A stretch of 64,000 nucleotides of DNA, taken from the NCBI RefSeq assembly GCF_023715415.1, contig NZ_JAMBOB010000001.1:186001-250000 (forward strand), in the 5' to 3' direction. This DNA is from Neobacillus niacini (lineage in GTDB: Bacteria > Bacillota > Bacilli > Bacillales > Cytobacillaceae). Below are positions 16,816-26,713 of the stretch, piece after piece (position 1 is the first letter of the stretch; the number at the start of each line of letters is the position of its first letter). Position numbers and translations under genes: made by a program. The notes under the pieces were generated by a model. The model was not told where the DNA came from. It worked only from the letters and a program-made list of their open reading frames with translations, and did no database searches.

Positions 16816-18095
16816 TATTTTACCGCCTCACTTCCAGTTAAGAAATAGATGGTATCAAGTTCTATTTTAGCAGCGACAGCGACAATTTCTTCTTTTGTCG
16901 TTTTCTCCATATCGGTAATCCACTGCTCAAGTTTTATATCCTTACCAGCAACAACATTATGGTAAAGGATTTCTGTTAATCCTCTTGAAGTATCAATGGT
17001 TTCAAGAATCTGATTTCGAATGACGGCTTTGGTTTGAACTAATTCTTGTTCAGAAAAGTCGCCTTTTCTCATCGCTTCCAATTGATCGCGAATAATTCCA
17101 ACTGCCTGGTCAAAGTTCTTTAGGTCAATCCCTGACATTACCATCATTAATCCTTTATGGCTTTCAAGCCTGCTTGAAACATAATAGGCTAAGCTTGCCT
17201 TTTCACGGACATTGATAAATAGCTTTGAGTGTGAGAAACCTCCAAAAATTCCATTAAACAATTGAAGAGCAAAGTAATCGCTATCCCCGTAGACAACATT
17301 CGTACGATAACCAATGTTTAATTTCCCTTGTTTTACATCCTGCTCTTCTTTAATTTCGTTTACCTTTTCCTTTTTCTGTACATCTAATGGGTCTAGCTTC
17401 TTCGGAGTGCGGTCTTCAAAATTCAGCAAATCTTTGGCAAGGCTTTTCACCTCTTCTTCCTTAACATCTCCAATTACATAAAGATCCATTTCATCTTCTA
17501 AAAACGCCATTTTATAATAGTCATATAAGTTTTCTGGGGTTATTGCTTCTACATCCTCTGCTTCTCCATTTACTTGAAGGGCATACGGCTCCCCTTTACA
17601 CATTTCTTGGAGCAGACGGACATTTGAATAGCGCATTTTATCATCATATACAGATTGAATCCGTTGTTTTAATGTTCTTTTTTCTTTGTTCACTGTATCT
17701 TGATCAAATCTATCACCTGAAACATTCGGCTTCGTCAAAACCTCAGAAAGAAGTTCGAATCCTTTTTTCAATAATGGGGTAGGATCACTTAAGAATTTTT
17801 CATTCGCGATTTCTAGCGTCAAACTGATTATATGATATTCACCTTTTTTTGCTAAATCTATAAACAGTGTAGCTCCATATAATTCATCTAAATATGACCG
17901 CAATGCTGTTGTGGTTGGATATTTTGCGGAGCTGCTTTGTAAAACCTGTGGAAGCAGAGCCCTTTTCGTTACGTCTTCCTTTGTTAATGGTGCTTTCATT
18001 TTCCATACAAATGTATTCGTTTTATATTTATCTGTTTCAATGACATGGAGTTTGTATCCCTGCATAGCCGTAATTTTTTCAGCTGTTGAATCCAT
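16815..18095 (-). CDS. ymfF: YmfF, non-catalytic M16-like partner
   Basis: This 426-residue protein has the M16 fold pattern but no HxxEH motif in the equivalent N-terminal region (about residues 48-75, SSSAKYPTTTALRSYLDELY). It is therefore probably the non-catalytic half of a YmfF-YmfH heterodimer. The C-terminal half retains the family sequence FINVREKASLAYY, the substrate-binding type motif of the pseudo-subunit. B. subtilis YmfF is required for EF-P 5-aminopentanol modification. The start at 18095 (ATG) has an AAGGAGGTC site. Stop and start overlap with ymfH. Confidence 0.9.
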   Translation of the reverse strand: MDSTAEKITAMQGYKLHVIETDKYKTNTFVWKMKAPLTKEDVTKRALLPQVLQSSSAKYPTTTALRSYLDELYGATLFIDLAKKGEYHIISLTLEIANEKFLSDPTPLLKKGFELLSEVLTKPNVSGDRFDQDTVNKEKRTLKQRIQSVYDDKMRYSNVRLLQEMCKGEPYALQVNGEAEDVEAITPENLYDYYKMAFLEDEMDLYVIGDVKEEEVKSLAKDLLNFEDRTPKKLDPLDVQKKEKVNEIKEEQDVKQGKLNIGYRTNVVYGDSDYFALQLFNGIFGGFSHSKLFINVREKASLAYYVSSRLESHKGLMMVMSGIDLKNFDQAVGIIRDQLEAMRKGDFSEQELVQTKAVIRNQILETIDTSRGLTEILYHNVVAGKDIKLEQWITDMEKTTKEEIVAVAAKIELDTIYFLTGSEAVK

Positions 18096-18248
18096 TAAAA
18101 GACCTCCTTAAAATTTCAAAATCCTACTTATTATATATGTAAGCAATCATCCGGTTATTTTACATCATTTCCATTGTTATAAACCCTTATTCTTACTATA
18201 ATTTGCCAGGCTTGGATTTTACAAGCTTCAACCACTGCTTCTAACAAA

Positions 18249-18281
18249 TTAAAACAGGCTGACTAATTAGCCAGCCTGTTT
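18249..18281 (-). terminator. Rho-independent terminator after nupQ
   Basis: The stem AACAGGCTG / CAGCCTGTT flanks a short AT-rich loop and is followed by TTTTAATTT on the minus strand, just past the nupQ stop codon. Confidence 0.85.
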
Positions 18282-18288
18282 ATCCTAT

Positions 18289-19239
18289 TTATCGTTTACC
18301 TGGATCAAATGGTTCTCCAGCTGCTTTAGGTGCTTGTGAAGATTTAGAAAAGATAACTAAAGCAATTAACGTGACTACATATGGGAAAATTTTCAAAATG
18401 ATTGGCGGGATAACGGCCAATTCAGGAATAACTTGAGATACGTTAGCAATTGTACTGGCAAATCCGAAGAATAGTGTTGCTCCTAAGATTCCTAGTGGTC
18501 TCCATTGACCAAAGATTAATGAAGCAAGTGCTAAGAAACCAAGACCAGAAACGGAACCGGTAAATTCACCTGCGTACGTTAAAATAATGATTCCTCCGCC
18601 TAGTCCTGATAAAGCGCCAGAAAGCATAACCCCGATATAACGGATTCTTACTACATTAATCCCCGCAGCTTGAGCAGCCTGTGGAAACTCCCCACAAGAT
18701 TTTAAACGCAAGCCAAATTTCGTTTTATTTAAAATAAACGCACTAACAAGTAGTACTAATAAAATAAACCAAGTTGTTGCATACGTTTTTGTAAACAATA
18801 AATCCCCAATAATCGGAATTTGAGATAAAATTGGCACATCAAATGGTGTAAAACCACTGGTAATACGGATATTACCACTTCCAGTAATATTTCTAGCCAA
18901 GAATACGGTTAATGCCATGGCAATCATGTTAATTGCAGTACCACTAATTACTTGGTCTGCACTTAGATTAATGCTGGCAAAGGCATGTAAGAGTGAAAAT
19001 AAAATACCTACTACCACCGCAACTAATAATCCCATCCACAGGATCGACGAACCTTGCATCTTGTCCTGCAAAAAGTTGACCGTTAATGCACTCGCAAATG
19101 CTCCTGAAATCATTAAACCTTCTAAACCGATATTTACGATACCGCTTCTTTCACTAAAAAGACCACCTAGGGCTGTGATAAGAAGTGGAATGGTAAAAAC
19201 AATTGCGTAAGGGAATATTTGTTCAATTATGGTCCACAT
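18289..19239 (-). CDS. nupQ: Nucleoside ABC transporter permease NupQ
   Basis: This is the second permease of a BMP-type nucleoside importer. The 316-residue product is strongly hydrophobic with about nine predicted membrane segments and belongs to the BPD_transp_2 (branched-chain/ribose type) family. It contains the conserved GLFSERSGIVNIGLEGLMI near the start and the cytoplasmic loop NKTKFGLRLKSCGE. The start was set at the ATG 19237-19239 (MWTIIEQIF) with a GGGAGAAG site; an 8-codon extension overlaps nupP. It closes the nupNOPQ cluster and is followed by a terminator. Confidence 0.9.
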   Translation of the reverse strand: MWTIIEQIFPYAIVFTIPLLITALGGLFSERSGIVNIGLEGLMISGAFASALTVNFLQDKMQGSSILWMGLLVAVVVGILFSLLHAFASINLSADQVISGTAINMIAMALTVFLARNITGSGNIRITSGFTPFDVPILSQIPIIGDLLFTKTYATTWFILLVLLVSAFILNKTKFGLRLKSCGEFPQAAQAAGINVVRIRYIGVMLSGALSGLGGGIIILTYAGEFTGSVSGLGFLALASLIFGQWRPLGILGATLFFGFASTIANVSQVIPELAVIPPIILKIFPYVVTLIALVIFSKSSQAPKAAGEPFDPGKR

Positions 19240-19240
19240 T

Positions 19241-20320
19241 TTAAGCTTCTCCCTTCTTGCCAACAGGTCCGTCTACATCGTTTGAATTTGAACGAGTCTT
19301 GCGGAATTTATTAAGTACACGGTGAATCAATACGCTGGTAGCAGCAAAATAAATAATAATGGCAATGATTGTATTAGCAAGTTCTGGGGGAATCTCAATC
19401 ATGGCATTCATAAAGCCAGTTCCTGAATATAGAATACCAAAAAGGAGTGCTGCAAAGAACACGCCGACTGGAGAGTTTGCCCCAAGTAATGCAACGGCAA
19501 TGCCATCATAACCCTGCGATGGTAGTATACCAATTTGCATGCTGGAAGCATTTCCAGTGTATAATGCAACCCCACCAAGTCCTGCAAGAGCACCTGATAT
19601 TAACATTGATAAGATAATATTTCGATTTACTTTCATACCTGCATATTCTGCTGCGTGTCGATTGAACCCTACAGCTTTTAATTCAAATCCTAGTGTTGTT
19701 TTATTAATAATAAATGCCATGATGATTACAGCAATAACTCCAAAGAATAATCCTAAATTTATATACGATCCCTGAAACAATTCTGTCAACCAAGGTGTTC
19801 TCAGAGTAGTTTCTTCTGCTAGTTTTCGTGACTCAGTTTCTAGGAATTCACCTTTAAAATAACCAGGAACAACATAATAAACTGTCCAATAGGCAATCCA
19901 GTTCATCATGATTGTGGATACTACTTCATGCACATTAAATTTCGCTTTAAAAAGTCCAGGAATAAATGCCCATAATCCTCCACCTATTATTCCGGCAAGT
20001 ACCATTACAATAAGTAGAATCGGTCTTGATAAATCAAACGTTAAGGCTACTGCAGTGGCAGCAAGACCGCCAATCAACATTTGGCCAGATGCACCAATGT
20101 TAAAGAGTCCAGTACGGAAGGCAAAAGCCACAGCAAGTCCAGAGAAAATAAGTGGTGTTGCGGTTGCAAGAGTATCACCTATGCGTGAAATATTCTTTAA
20201 TGCACCCTGGAATAAATATGTGTACCCTTCAATCGGGCTTGCCCCAATGAAGAGCATTAGTAAGCCCCCAGCTATTAGTCCTAAAACGATTGAAATTAAT
20301 GAAACTATGGTGTTTCTCAT
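19241..20320 (-). CDS. nupP: Nucleoside ABC transporter permease NupP
   Basis: This 359-residue BPD_transp_2 permease has roughly ten hydrophobic segments and the conserved loop NKTTLGFELKAVGFNRHAAEYAG. It pairs with NupQ to form the channel of the guanosine/purine nucleoside importer known from B. subtilis as NupNOPQ (YufNOPQ). Its start codon overlaps the end of nupO by 4 bp, indicating translational coupling. The C-terminal tail is charged and cytoplasmic (RSNSNDVDGPVGKKGEA). Confidence 0.9.
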   Translation of the reverse strand: MRNTIVSLISIVLGLIAGGLLMLFIGASPIEGYTYLFQGALKNISRIGDTLATATPLIFSGLAVAFAFRTGLFNIGASGQMLIGGLAATAVALTFDLSRPILLIVMVLAGIIGGGLWAFIPGLFKAKFNVHEVVSTIMMNWIAYWTVYYVVPGYFKGEFLETESRKLAEETTLRTPWLTELFQGSYINLGLFFGVIAVIIMAFIINKTTLGFELKAVGFNRHAAEYAGMKVNRNIILSMLISGALAGLGGVALYTGNASSMQIGILPSQGYDGIAVALLGANSPVGVFFAALLFGILYSGTGFMNAMIEIPPELANTIIAIIIYFAATSVLIHRVLNKFRKTRSNSNDVDGPVGKKGEA

Positions 20321-21840
20321 ACACTTCTCTCCTTACTAACTCCTGCCATCATCAGTCCTACCTCATTCTCATTCGTTTCGGAAGCAATTACAGTTCCGAT
20401 TAACTCTCCATTGTTAACGATGGCAATACGGTCTGAAAGCTGCAGTACTTCATCAAGCTCTAAAGATACCAGAAGAACAGCCTTTCCTTTATCACGATGT
20501 TCAATTAATCTTTTGTGAATATATTCAATGGATCCTACATCCAATCCACGTGTAGGTTGTACAGCAATAAGCAAATCAGGATCTAATTCCATTTCACGGC
20601 CAATGATTGCCTTTTGCTGATTCCCTCCTGATAGAGTCCTTGCAATGGATGCCCCGCCTTCACCAGAACGAACGTCAAAGTTTTCTAAAATACTCTTAGC
20701 ATAATTCTTAATCGCAGAGCCATTAAGTAATCCAGCCTTTGCAAACGGCGGTTTATTGTAAACTTCTAAAACCATGTTATTTTCTAAAGTATAATCAAGT
20801 ACAAGTCCGCGTCTATGTCTATCTTCAGGGATATGGCCTATTCCGCTTTCAATTCTTTTACGAATCGGAATATTTGTTATTTCTTTACCATTTAATAAAA
20901 TTTTTCCAGATTCTACTTTTCTTAGTCCGGTAATCGCTTCAACGATTTCTGATTGTCCATTCCCTTCGACCCCAGCGATACCGAAAATTTCTCCTCGTTT
21001 AACTTCAACAGAAAAATTTTTCAGTCCCAATACTTTTCTATTATTTTTTACAGAAAGAGAATCTATTTGAAGTACGACCTCACCTGGTGTACTAGCTTTC
21101 TTATCCACTTTAAAGTTAACTTCACGGCCAACCATCATTTCTGCCATTTGTGCCGTGCTTGTTTCTTTTACGTTAACCGTTCCGATTCCTTTTCCACGTC
21201 GAATAACAGTACAACGGTCTGCAACCGCTTTAATTTCTTTCAATTTATGTGTAATAATAATAATCGATTTACCTTCATTAATAAGATTACGCATGATTTT
21301 CATTAGTTCTTCTATTTCATGAGGAGTTAAAACTGCAGTTGGTTCGTCGAAAATAAGAACCTCGGCTTCGCGATATAGCATTTTCATAATTTCTACTCTC
21401 TGCTGCATACCTACAGAAATATCTTCAATCTTTGAATGAGGGTCAACATTTAAACCATAATGTTTTGATAATTCTGCAATTCGTTTTGCTGCCTTATCAA
21501 TATCTAGGACCATACCTTTTAACGGTTCACTGCCTAGTATTATATTTTCTGTAACTGTAAAATTTTCTACTAATTTAAAATGCTGATGGACCATTCCGAT
21601 ACCAAGTTGATTGGCAACATTAGGACTCGTAATTTTTACTTCCTTCTCCCGTATCTTTATGATCCCTTTTTCAGGCTGATACATGCCAAACAATACACCC
21701 ATGAGTGTTGATTTACCAGCACCGTTTTCACCTAATAGGGCATGTATTTCCCCTTTTTTTAATGTCAGGGTAATATTATCATTTGCTACAATACCAGGGA
21801 ACTCTTTCCTAATATTCAGCATTTCAACCACATAACTCAT
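20317..21840 (-). CDS. nupO: Nucleoside ABC transporter ATPase NupO (two cassettes)
   Basis: This 507-residue protein has two ABC cassettes. The first has Walker A GENGAGKS near residue 38, a degenerate signature ISVGMQQR and Walker B VLIFDEPTAV. The second has an altered P-loop (GVEGNGQS) with the signature LSGGNQQK, as in other sugar/nucleoside importers of this class where only one site hydrolyses ATP well. The start at the ATG 21838-21840 (MSYVVEML) has an AAGGTG site 9 nt upstream; the longer GTG start lies inside that site. It is separated from nupN by a terminator and about 190 bp, so it may be expressed at a lower level than the binding protein. Confidence 0.92.
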   Translation of the reverse strand: MSYVVEMLNIRKEFPGIVANDNITLTLKKGEIHALLGENGAGKSTLMGVLFGMYQPEKGIIKIREKEVKITSPNVANQLGIGMVHQHFKLVENFTVTENIILGSEPLKGMVLDIDKAAKRIAELSKHYGLNVDPHSKIEDISVGMQQRVEIMKMLYREAEVLIFDEPTAVLTPHEIEELMKIMRNLINEGKSIIIITHKLKEIKAVADRCTVIRRGKGIGTVNVKETSTAQMAEMMVGREVNFKVDKKASTPGEVVLQIDSLSVKNNRKVLGLKNFSVEVKRGEIFGIAGVEGNGQSEIVEAITGLRKVESGKILLNGKEITNIPIRKRIESGIGHIPEDRHRRGLVLDYTLENNMVLEVYNKPPFAKAGLLNGSAIKNYAKSILENFDVRSGEGGASIARTLSGGNQQKAIIGREMELDPDLLIAVQPTRGLDVGSIEYIHKRLIEHRDKGKAVLLVSLELDEVLQLSDRIAIVNNGELIGTVIASETNENEVGLMMAGVSKERSV

Positions 21841-21926
21841 AGTAGCACTCACCTTTTTAATTAGACTCGGGGATACTAGGAGTCCCCTATCAGATCATCA
21901 AATACTGAAGGATATTGAAAAAATAA

Positions 21927-21938
21927 TTTAGTACTAAA
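21927..21938. promoter_or_regulatory. Perfect palindrome TTTAGTACTAAA upstream of nupO
   Basis: This 12-bp perfect palindrome lies 87 bp before the nupO start. The half-site TTTAGTAC recurs at 21998-22005, and TTTAGTA/TACTAAA arms recur at 23181-23200 before nupN. It is a possible operator for a regulator of the transporter. No binding protein can be named from sequence. Confidence 0.4.
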
Positions 21939-22007
21939 GCTAATTAGTAAACTATTTATTTTCAATAATAATTTTTATTCATCTGAAAAGTTAAACATTT
22001 AGTACAT

Positions 22008-22036
22008 AAAAGAGACGGAAAAATACCGTCTCTTTT
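22008..22036 (-). terminator. Rho-independent terminator after nupN
   Basis: The stem AAAAGAGACGG / CCGTCTCTTTT with an AT loop lies just beyond the nupN stop codon. Partial read-through here would favour the binding protein over the ABC subunits. Confidence 0.85.
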
Positions 22037-22046
22037 ATGATCTTTT

Positions 22047-23150
22047 TTACTTGAACAAGTCACCTTGTTCAGCCGCAACTTTAATGTCGCCAGACTTAAT
22101 TTTTTCAAATACTTCTTTTACTTTAGCAGATGTTTCATCGCTTAAGTTTGGATTTTCTTCTGGAAGACCAATACCATCGTTTTTAGCATCGAATGTTAAT
22201 GTCTCGCCACCAGGGAAATCACCATCTAATTCACGCTTAATTAAGTCAAATGTTACGTTATCTAATTTCTTCATTGCTGAAGTTAAGATAATTGATTTTT
22301 CACCTTCATAGATACCATCCGCATATTGGTCAGAGTCAACACCAACGATCCAGATTTTGTCTCCCGCTTTACCACGTGTTTTTGCTTCATTGATCGCACC
22401 AACACCAACACCGCCAGCAGCAGTGAAGATTACATTTACACCACGGTCAAACATTTGTGCTGCGATTTGTCCACCAGCAGCTACGTTATCAAATGAACCT
22501 TGGTAAAGTACGTTTTCAGCTTTCATGTTAAGTTTCGTACCTAGGTTTTCGTTAGCGTATTTAACACCTTGTTGGAAGCCCCAGTTAAACTTTTGAACAG
22601 CTGGAATTTCCATACCACCGATAAATCCAGCTTCGCCTTCTTTTAATTCAAGTGCAGAAGCTACACCTGCTAAGAAACCTGATTCATGTTCAGCGAAGAA
22701 TACTGCCACTGTGTTATCGTTAACAACTGGTTTAAAGTCACCAGAATGTGGATTACCATCAAGAATGACGAACTTTGAATCTTTGTATTTATCCTGTGCT
22801 TTGAATACAGCAGTTTCAAACTTGAATCCAGGTAATACAATAAACTTATACCCTGCATCATATAAATTGCCCATTTCTTTTAGGTATTCTGCCTCTGTTG
22901 TACCAGCTGGCTTAAGATATTTTGATTGAATGCCTAATTCTTTTTGAGCTTGTTGAATACCTTCCCAAGTACCTTGGTTAAAAGATTTGTCATCAATTGT
23001 ACCAGCATCGGTAACCATACCTACTTTAACAGCATCTTTACCATTATCTTTGCTGCCAGTATCTTTGTCGTCAGCGCCACCACAAGCTCCTAACAATGTG
23101 CCTGCAGCTAAAATCATTGACATAGCCAAGCCAAAATTACGTTTTTTCAA
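22047..23150 (-). CDS. nupN: BMP-family nucleoside-binding lipoprotein NupN
   Basis: NupN is the extracytoplasmic, lipid-anchored substrate-binding protein of the NupNOPQ importer. The 367-residue precursor has a classical lipoprotein signal (positive start, hydrophobic core, lipobox LGAC with Cys at residue 23) followed by a Gly/Asp/Lys-rich linker. The mature part is the BMP (basic membrane protein) fold with KVGMVTDAGTIDDKSFNQG. The start codon is TTG, preceded by an AGGGGG site. It is separated from nupO by a terminator. In B. subtilis the operon is CodY-controlled; no clear CodY box was seen here, but palindromes flank the gene. Confidence 0.93.
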   Translation of the reverse strand: MKKRNFGLAMSMILAAGTLLGACGGADDKDTGSKDNGKDAVKVGMVTDAGTIDDKSFNQGTWEGIQQAQKELGIQSKYLKPAGTTEAEYLKEMGNLYDAGYKFIVLPGFKFETAVFKAQDKYKDSKFVILDGNPHSGDFKPVVNDNTVAVFFAEHESGFLAGVASALELKEGEAGFIGGMEIPAVQKFNWGFQQGVKYANENLGTKLNMKAENVLYQGSFDNVAAGGQIAAQMFDRGVNVIFTAAGGVGVGAINEAKTRGKAGDKIWIVGVDSDQYADGIYEGEKSIILTSAMKKLDNVTFDLIKRELDGDFPGGETLTFDAKNDGIGLPEENPNLSDETSAKVKEVFEKIKSGDIKVAAEQGDLFK

Positions 23151-23180
23151 GGCAATTTACCCCCTATATTTATTGTTTGA

Positions 23181-23200
23181 TTTAGTAGAAATGTACTAAA
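23181..23200. promoter_or_regulatory. Inverted repeat TTTAGTA-N6-TACTAAA upstream of nupN
   Basis: Perfect 7-bp arms with a 6-nt spacer lie 31 bp before the nupN TTG start, i.e. in the leader or promoter. They share half-sites with the palindrome before nupO. The neighbouring GntR-type regulator YmfC is the obvious candidate ligand-responsive binder, but this is inference. Confidence 0.45.
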
Positions 23201-23239
23201 GTGCAGACATGATTTATTATTCCGTAATATTTAAGAAAA

Positions 23240-23965
23240 TTACACTCTTTTTCTTAATACCTGAAAACTAAATTTATCTGCTTTAAAGTAGTTTACCGAA
23301 AAAAGCACAGGTTCATCCATTTCATCGAAATGCATTTGCTTTAAAACGAGCAAAGAAGTTTCTGGTTCACATTCTAATATGGGAGAAATTTTCTCATGAT
23401 AACCAATTGGTTCGATTTGAGCAACCGCATATGTAATTTTTCGGTTTGCCTCCTCTTCTAAAATGGAAAAAATGGATTCCTCTCCATGGGAAAAAGTCTC
23501 TGGCAAGATTTTTTCAGGTACCTTGTCGATACAATATACAACAGGTTCCCCGTTTGCAGTTCTAACCCGCTCCATGATCACAATTTCCTCATTAACAGAA
23601 CATGAGAAACGACGAATGTCCTCTTCAGTAGCTCCAACAGTTGATGAACTTAAAAAGATTGTACCTGGCTTCATCCCCGCCTGAAATATCATGTCAGTTA
23701 CACTATTAAGTTGTTCAATTCCTGATGTAAACAGCGGCTTAGAATTAACAAACGTACCTACACCATGGCGGCGAATGATAACGTTTTCTTCCTCAAGTAT
23801 GCGTAGTGCTTCTCGAAGTGTGGCTCTGCTTACACCGAGATGTTTGGCAAGATCGAATTCAGATGGCAGTTTTTCTTTTTCCTTGTAAACTCCTTGTTCG
23901 ATATCCTGTTTTAACCGATCGATAACTTGTAGGTATAAATGTCGGTTATCTAGCTTAATAGACAT
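23240..23965 (-). CDS. ymfC: GntR/HutC-family transcriptional regulator YmfC
   Basis: This 241-residue regulator has an N-terminal winged helix (residues 8-75, with [20 protein letters not shown] and RRHGVGTFV) and a C-terminal UTRA ligand-binding domain (about 90-240). It matches B. subtilis YmfC in length and sequence. It is divided from nupN by about 90 bp on the same strand, which makes control of the nucleoside transporter likely. A perfect inverted repeat just upstream of its own start (23992-24009) suggests autoregulation. The effector is unknown. The ATG at 23965 has a GGAGGTACC site. Confidence 0.88.
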   Translation of the reverse strand: MSIKLDNRHLYLQVIDRLKQDIEQGVYKEKEKLPSEFDLAKHLGVSRATLREALRILEEENVIIRRHGVGTFVNSKPLFTSGIEQLNSVTDMIFQAGMKPGTIFLSSSTVGATEEDIRRFSCSVNEEIVIMERVRTANGEPVVYCIDKVPEKILPETFSHGEESIFSILEEEANRKITYAVAQIEPIGYHEKISPILECEPETSLLVLKQMHFDEMDEPVLFSVNYFKADKFSFQVLRKRV

Positions 23966-23991
23966 GCGGGTACCTCCAGCTTCTTCCTAAG

Positions 23992-24009
23992 ACATCAGAC
24001 ATCTGATGT
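23992..24009. promoter_or_regulatory. Inverted repeat ACATCAG-N4-CTGATGT upstream of ymfC
   Basis: Perfect 7-bp arms with a 4-nt spacer lie 27 bp before the ymfC start. Spacing and position fit an operator for a dimeric GntR-type repressor controlling its own gene. Confidence 0.5.
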
Positions 24010-24189
24010 ATAATCATTCCTACTAATCGAAAATAATATAACACTTTTTTTATCATAAGGAAATAGAAATTCATGAAATTGTCGAAAAAAGTAATAATGT
24101 CGAATAGTATTCAAAAAAATAGGCCTAATTACTCTTAAATCTGCTATAATTTATTATTGTCCAAATCAAATAGGAATATTTTAGAAAAA

Positions 24190-24215
24190 TAAAAAGAGCC
24201 GTTTGGCTCTTTTTT
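24190..24215 (-). terminator. Rho-independent terminator after spoIIIE
   Basis: The stem AAAAAGAGCC / GGCTCTTTTT with a 4-nt loop overlaps the end of the gene, and a T-run follows on the minus strand. Confidence 0.9.
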
Positions 24216-26559
24216 AATTTACTTCTTCATTTGGTTTCGATTGTAATACCGCTCTCGGTTTGCTGCCTTCATATGCTCCGACAATCCCACGAGCTTCCAT
24301 TTCATCAATCAATCGTGCCGCTCTTGTATATCCTATACGAAAACGACGCTGTAACATGGAAACAGAAGCCGTTTGCATATCGATTACTAGATCCACAGCG
24401 TCGGCATAAAGGTCATCATCTACCTCGCCAACTGCTTCAGGTGTATCGTCTGGAATCATCTCATCTTGATATTGTGCTTTTTGCTGCCCAATTACAAAAT
24501 TAACCGTTTCCTCTACTTCATTGTCTGATAGAAAGGCACCTTGTACTCGAACTGGCTTTGAAGCACCCACAGGTAAAAATAACATATCCCCTCTGCCCAG
24601 CAGTTTTTCTGCGCCACCCATATCCAAGATTGTTCTTGAATCCGTGGCACTAGAGACAGCAAAGGCAATTCTTGAAGGAATATTTGCTTTAATTACACCT
24701 GTGATGACATCAACGGATGGACGCTGGGTTGCTATTATTAAGTGAATTCCGGCTGCTCGAGCCATTTGTGCAAGCCTTGTAATGGAATCCTCTACATCAG
24801 AAGAGGCTACCATCATTAAATCAGCAAGCTCGTCCACAATGACGACAATATATGGTAAAAGTGGCTGTTTATCATTTTCCTCGATGTTATGTCTTTTGAT
24901 GTGGTCATTATACCCTTCGATATTCCGAGTTCCAGTATGAGAGAACAGTTCATATCGTCTCTCCATTTCACTGACAACCTTCTTTAAAGCTTGTGATGCT
25001 TTTTTAGCGTCCGTTACAACTGGTGCTAATAAATGTGGTACTCCATTATAAACATTTAACTCTACCATTTTAGGGTCAATCATCATTAATTTGACTTCAT
25101 GTGGCTTAGCTCTCATTAATATGCTTGTGATAATACCGTTGATACAAACACTTTTCCCGCTTCCAGTTGACCCGGCCACCAGGAGATGGGGCATTTTATT
25201 TAATTCAGCAAGTACTGCTTCCCCGGTAATATCCCTGCCAAGACCAATCAGTAGCTTCGCTTCTGGCTTATTATTTTGAGTAGCTTCTAGGACCTCTCTT
25301 AGTGAAACAACTGCCACCTCTGAATTTGGTACTTCTATTCCAATCGCTGACTTTCCAGGAATAGGGGCTTCAATTCGTATATCTTTAGCAGCTAGTGCTA
25401 ATGCTAGATCATCACTCAAGCTCACTATTTTACTAACTTTAACGCCGACATCAGGATGTACTTCATACTTTGTAACGGCTGGACCAAGATGTACCTGTGT
25501 TACTCGGGCCTTTACTCCGAAGCTTTGAAAAGTTCTTTCCAGTTTAGCTGCATTCGCATGAATTAATTCGTACTCCCCGCTTTGATCTGTTTTTTTCGGA
25601 AGCTTTAAAAGTCTTAGCGGCGGTAATTCATATGCAACATTCTCCACTTCTGTAAAAGTAATCGGAGGTGTACTATCTTCTTCTATTTTCTGTTCAGTCC
25701 CTTTATTTTTTGAATCCTCTTTTCTTCGTTTAGCTCTTTGTGGCTCTTCATCAGGATAAGCACGATCTGCAAAGCTTGAGATTAGGGGTTCAGGGATGAT
25801 GATTTCTTCTTGATCATTTTGTAACGGTGGAATGATTTCTGGCTGAACGGATGCTGTTGCCCTGTTCTCACGTTCTCGCTGCAGTTGTATCCGTCTTTCT
25901 TCCCGCCGCTCTTGCTTTTTTCGTTTCCATTCTTCCATATCTAATCGAAAGGCACTCCATTGTCCCTTTGAAAATTCAATCATCGTGTTTCCTACTTTTG
26001 CAATAAACTCTCCGAATGATTTACCGGTAAGCAAAATAAATCCTATTAGAATAAAAATAAAGGCAATAATCTTTGTGCCTGTTTCAGCAAAGAGGTAATG
26101 AAACATAGCAAAAAGTACGGCGCCAATCATCCCTCCACCAAGGTCAATGGTGCTTGTTTCCCCTTTAACCTCCATCATAAATATTTCCCATGTATTACTA
26201 ATCACACTAGGATTCTTAAAGTTTCCATCATTCGTTAATAAATGAAAAAGTGTTACATGGCTTAAAAGGAGAATAGAAGAAACGATAAGATAAATTCCAA
26301 TTAATTTAATATGAAAAATAAAAGGAATTGTCCGTTTCCACATAAGATACACGCTTAAAATAACAAGGCCAATTAAGCTGAGCATGTACCATTCGCCCAT
26401 CCAGAATCGAAAAAATAGTACGGCTGCTTCCCCAACAGCACCCAATTTAGCTATCGATATAATAGCAAGCGCTAATAAGGCAAGCGCAGTAAGTTCGTAT
26501 TGTACAGTTTGTTTTAAATGATTATCTCGCTTTTTTGATCTTCTCTTTTTCTTCGCCAT
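24214..26559 (-). CDS. spoIIIE: DNA translocase SpoIIIE/FtsK
   Basis: SpoIIIE pumps the trapped chromosome into the forespore through the division septum. The 781-residue protein has an N-terminal membrane domain with four or so helices (residues 20-185) and a charged linker rich in Glu, Arg and Lys (about 205-300). The RecA-like motor has Walker A GSTGSGKS (near 460) and Walker [15 protein letters not shown]-terminal gamma winged-helix ([21 protein letters not shown]) reads polar DNA motifs. Two ATGs in tandem leave the start uncertain by one codon; the second has better spacing from AGGTG. It shares synteny with ylzJ and tepA. Confidence 0.95.
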   Translation of the reverse strand: MAKKKRRSKKRDNHLKQTVQYELTALALLALAIISIAKLGAVGEAAVLFFRFWMGEWYMLSLIGLVILSVYLMWKRTIPFIFHIKLIGIYLIVSSILLLSHVTLFHLLTNDGNFKNPSVISNTWEIFMMEVKGETSTIDLGGGMIGAVLFAMFHYLFAETGTKIIAFIFILIGFILLTGKSFGEFIAKVGNTMIEFSKGQWSAFRLDMEEWKRKKQERREERRIQLQRERENRATASVQPEIIPPLQNDQEEIIIPEPLISSFADRAYPDEEPQRAKRRKEDSKNKGTEQKIEEDSTPPITFTEVENVAYELPPLRLLKLPKKTDQSGEYELIHANAAKLERTFQSFGVKARVTQVHLGPAVTKYEVHPDVGVKVSKIVSLSDDLALALAAKDIRIEAPIPGKSAIGIEVPNSEVAVVSLREVLEATQNNKPEAKLLIGLGRDITGEAVLAELNKMPHLLVAGSTGSGKSVCINGIITSILMRAKPHEVKLMMIDPKMVELNVYNGVPHLLAPVVTDAKKASQALKKVVSEMERRYELFSHTGTRNIEGYNDHIKRHNIEENDKQPLLPYIVVIVDELADLMMVASSDVEDSITRLAQMARAAGIHLIIATQRPSVDVITGVIKANIPSRIAFAVSSATDSRTILDMGGAEKLLGRGDMLFLPVGASKPVRVQGAFLSDNEVEETVNFVIGQQKAQYQDEMIPDDTPEAVGEVDDDLYADAVDLVIDMQTASVSMLQRRFRIGYTRAARLIDEMEARGIVGAYEGSKPRAVLQSKPNEEVN

Positions 26560-26658
26560 CATATCACCTGTCTATCTAAGTGTAGTACTATCATCATTAT
26601 CAACCTTTTGCTTTATCAAACGCACTCCCTATTAGAAAATTACCCACAAAAGGAAGAA

Positions 26659-26679
26659 AGCAGCCGTTATTGGCTGCTT
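26659..26679 (-). terminator. Probable terminator after ylzJ
   Basis: AGCAGCC / GGCTGCT forms a 7-bp stem, followed on the minus strand by TTCTTCCTTTT, an imperfect U-tract. It lies about 35 bp after ylzJ. Confidence 0.55.
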
Positions 26680-26713
26680 AAGCTAGGTATCCTTATTATA
26701 CCATAATATTCTA

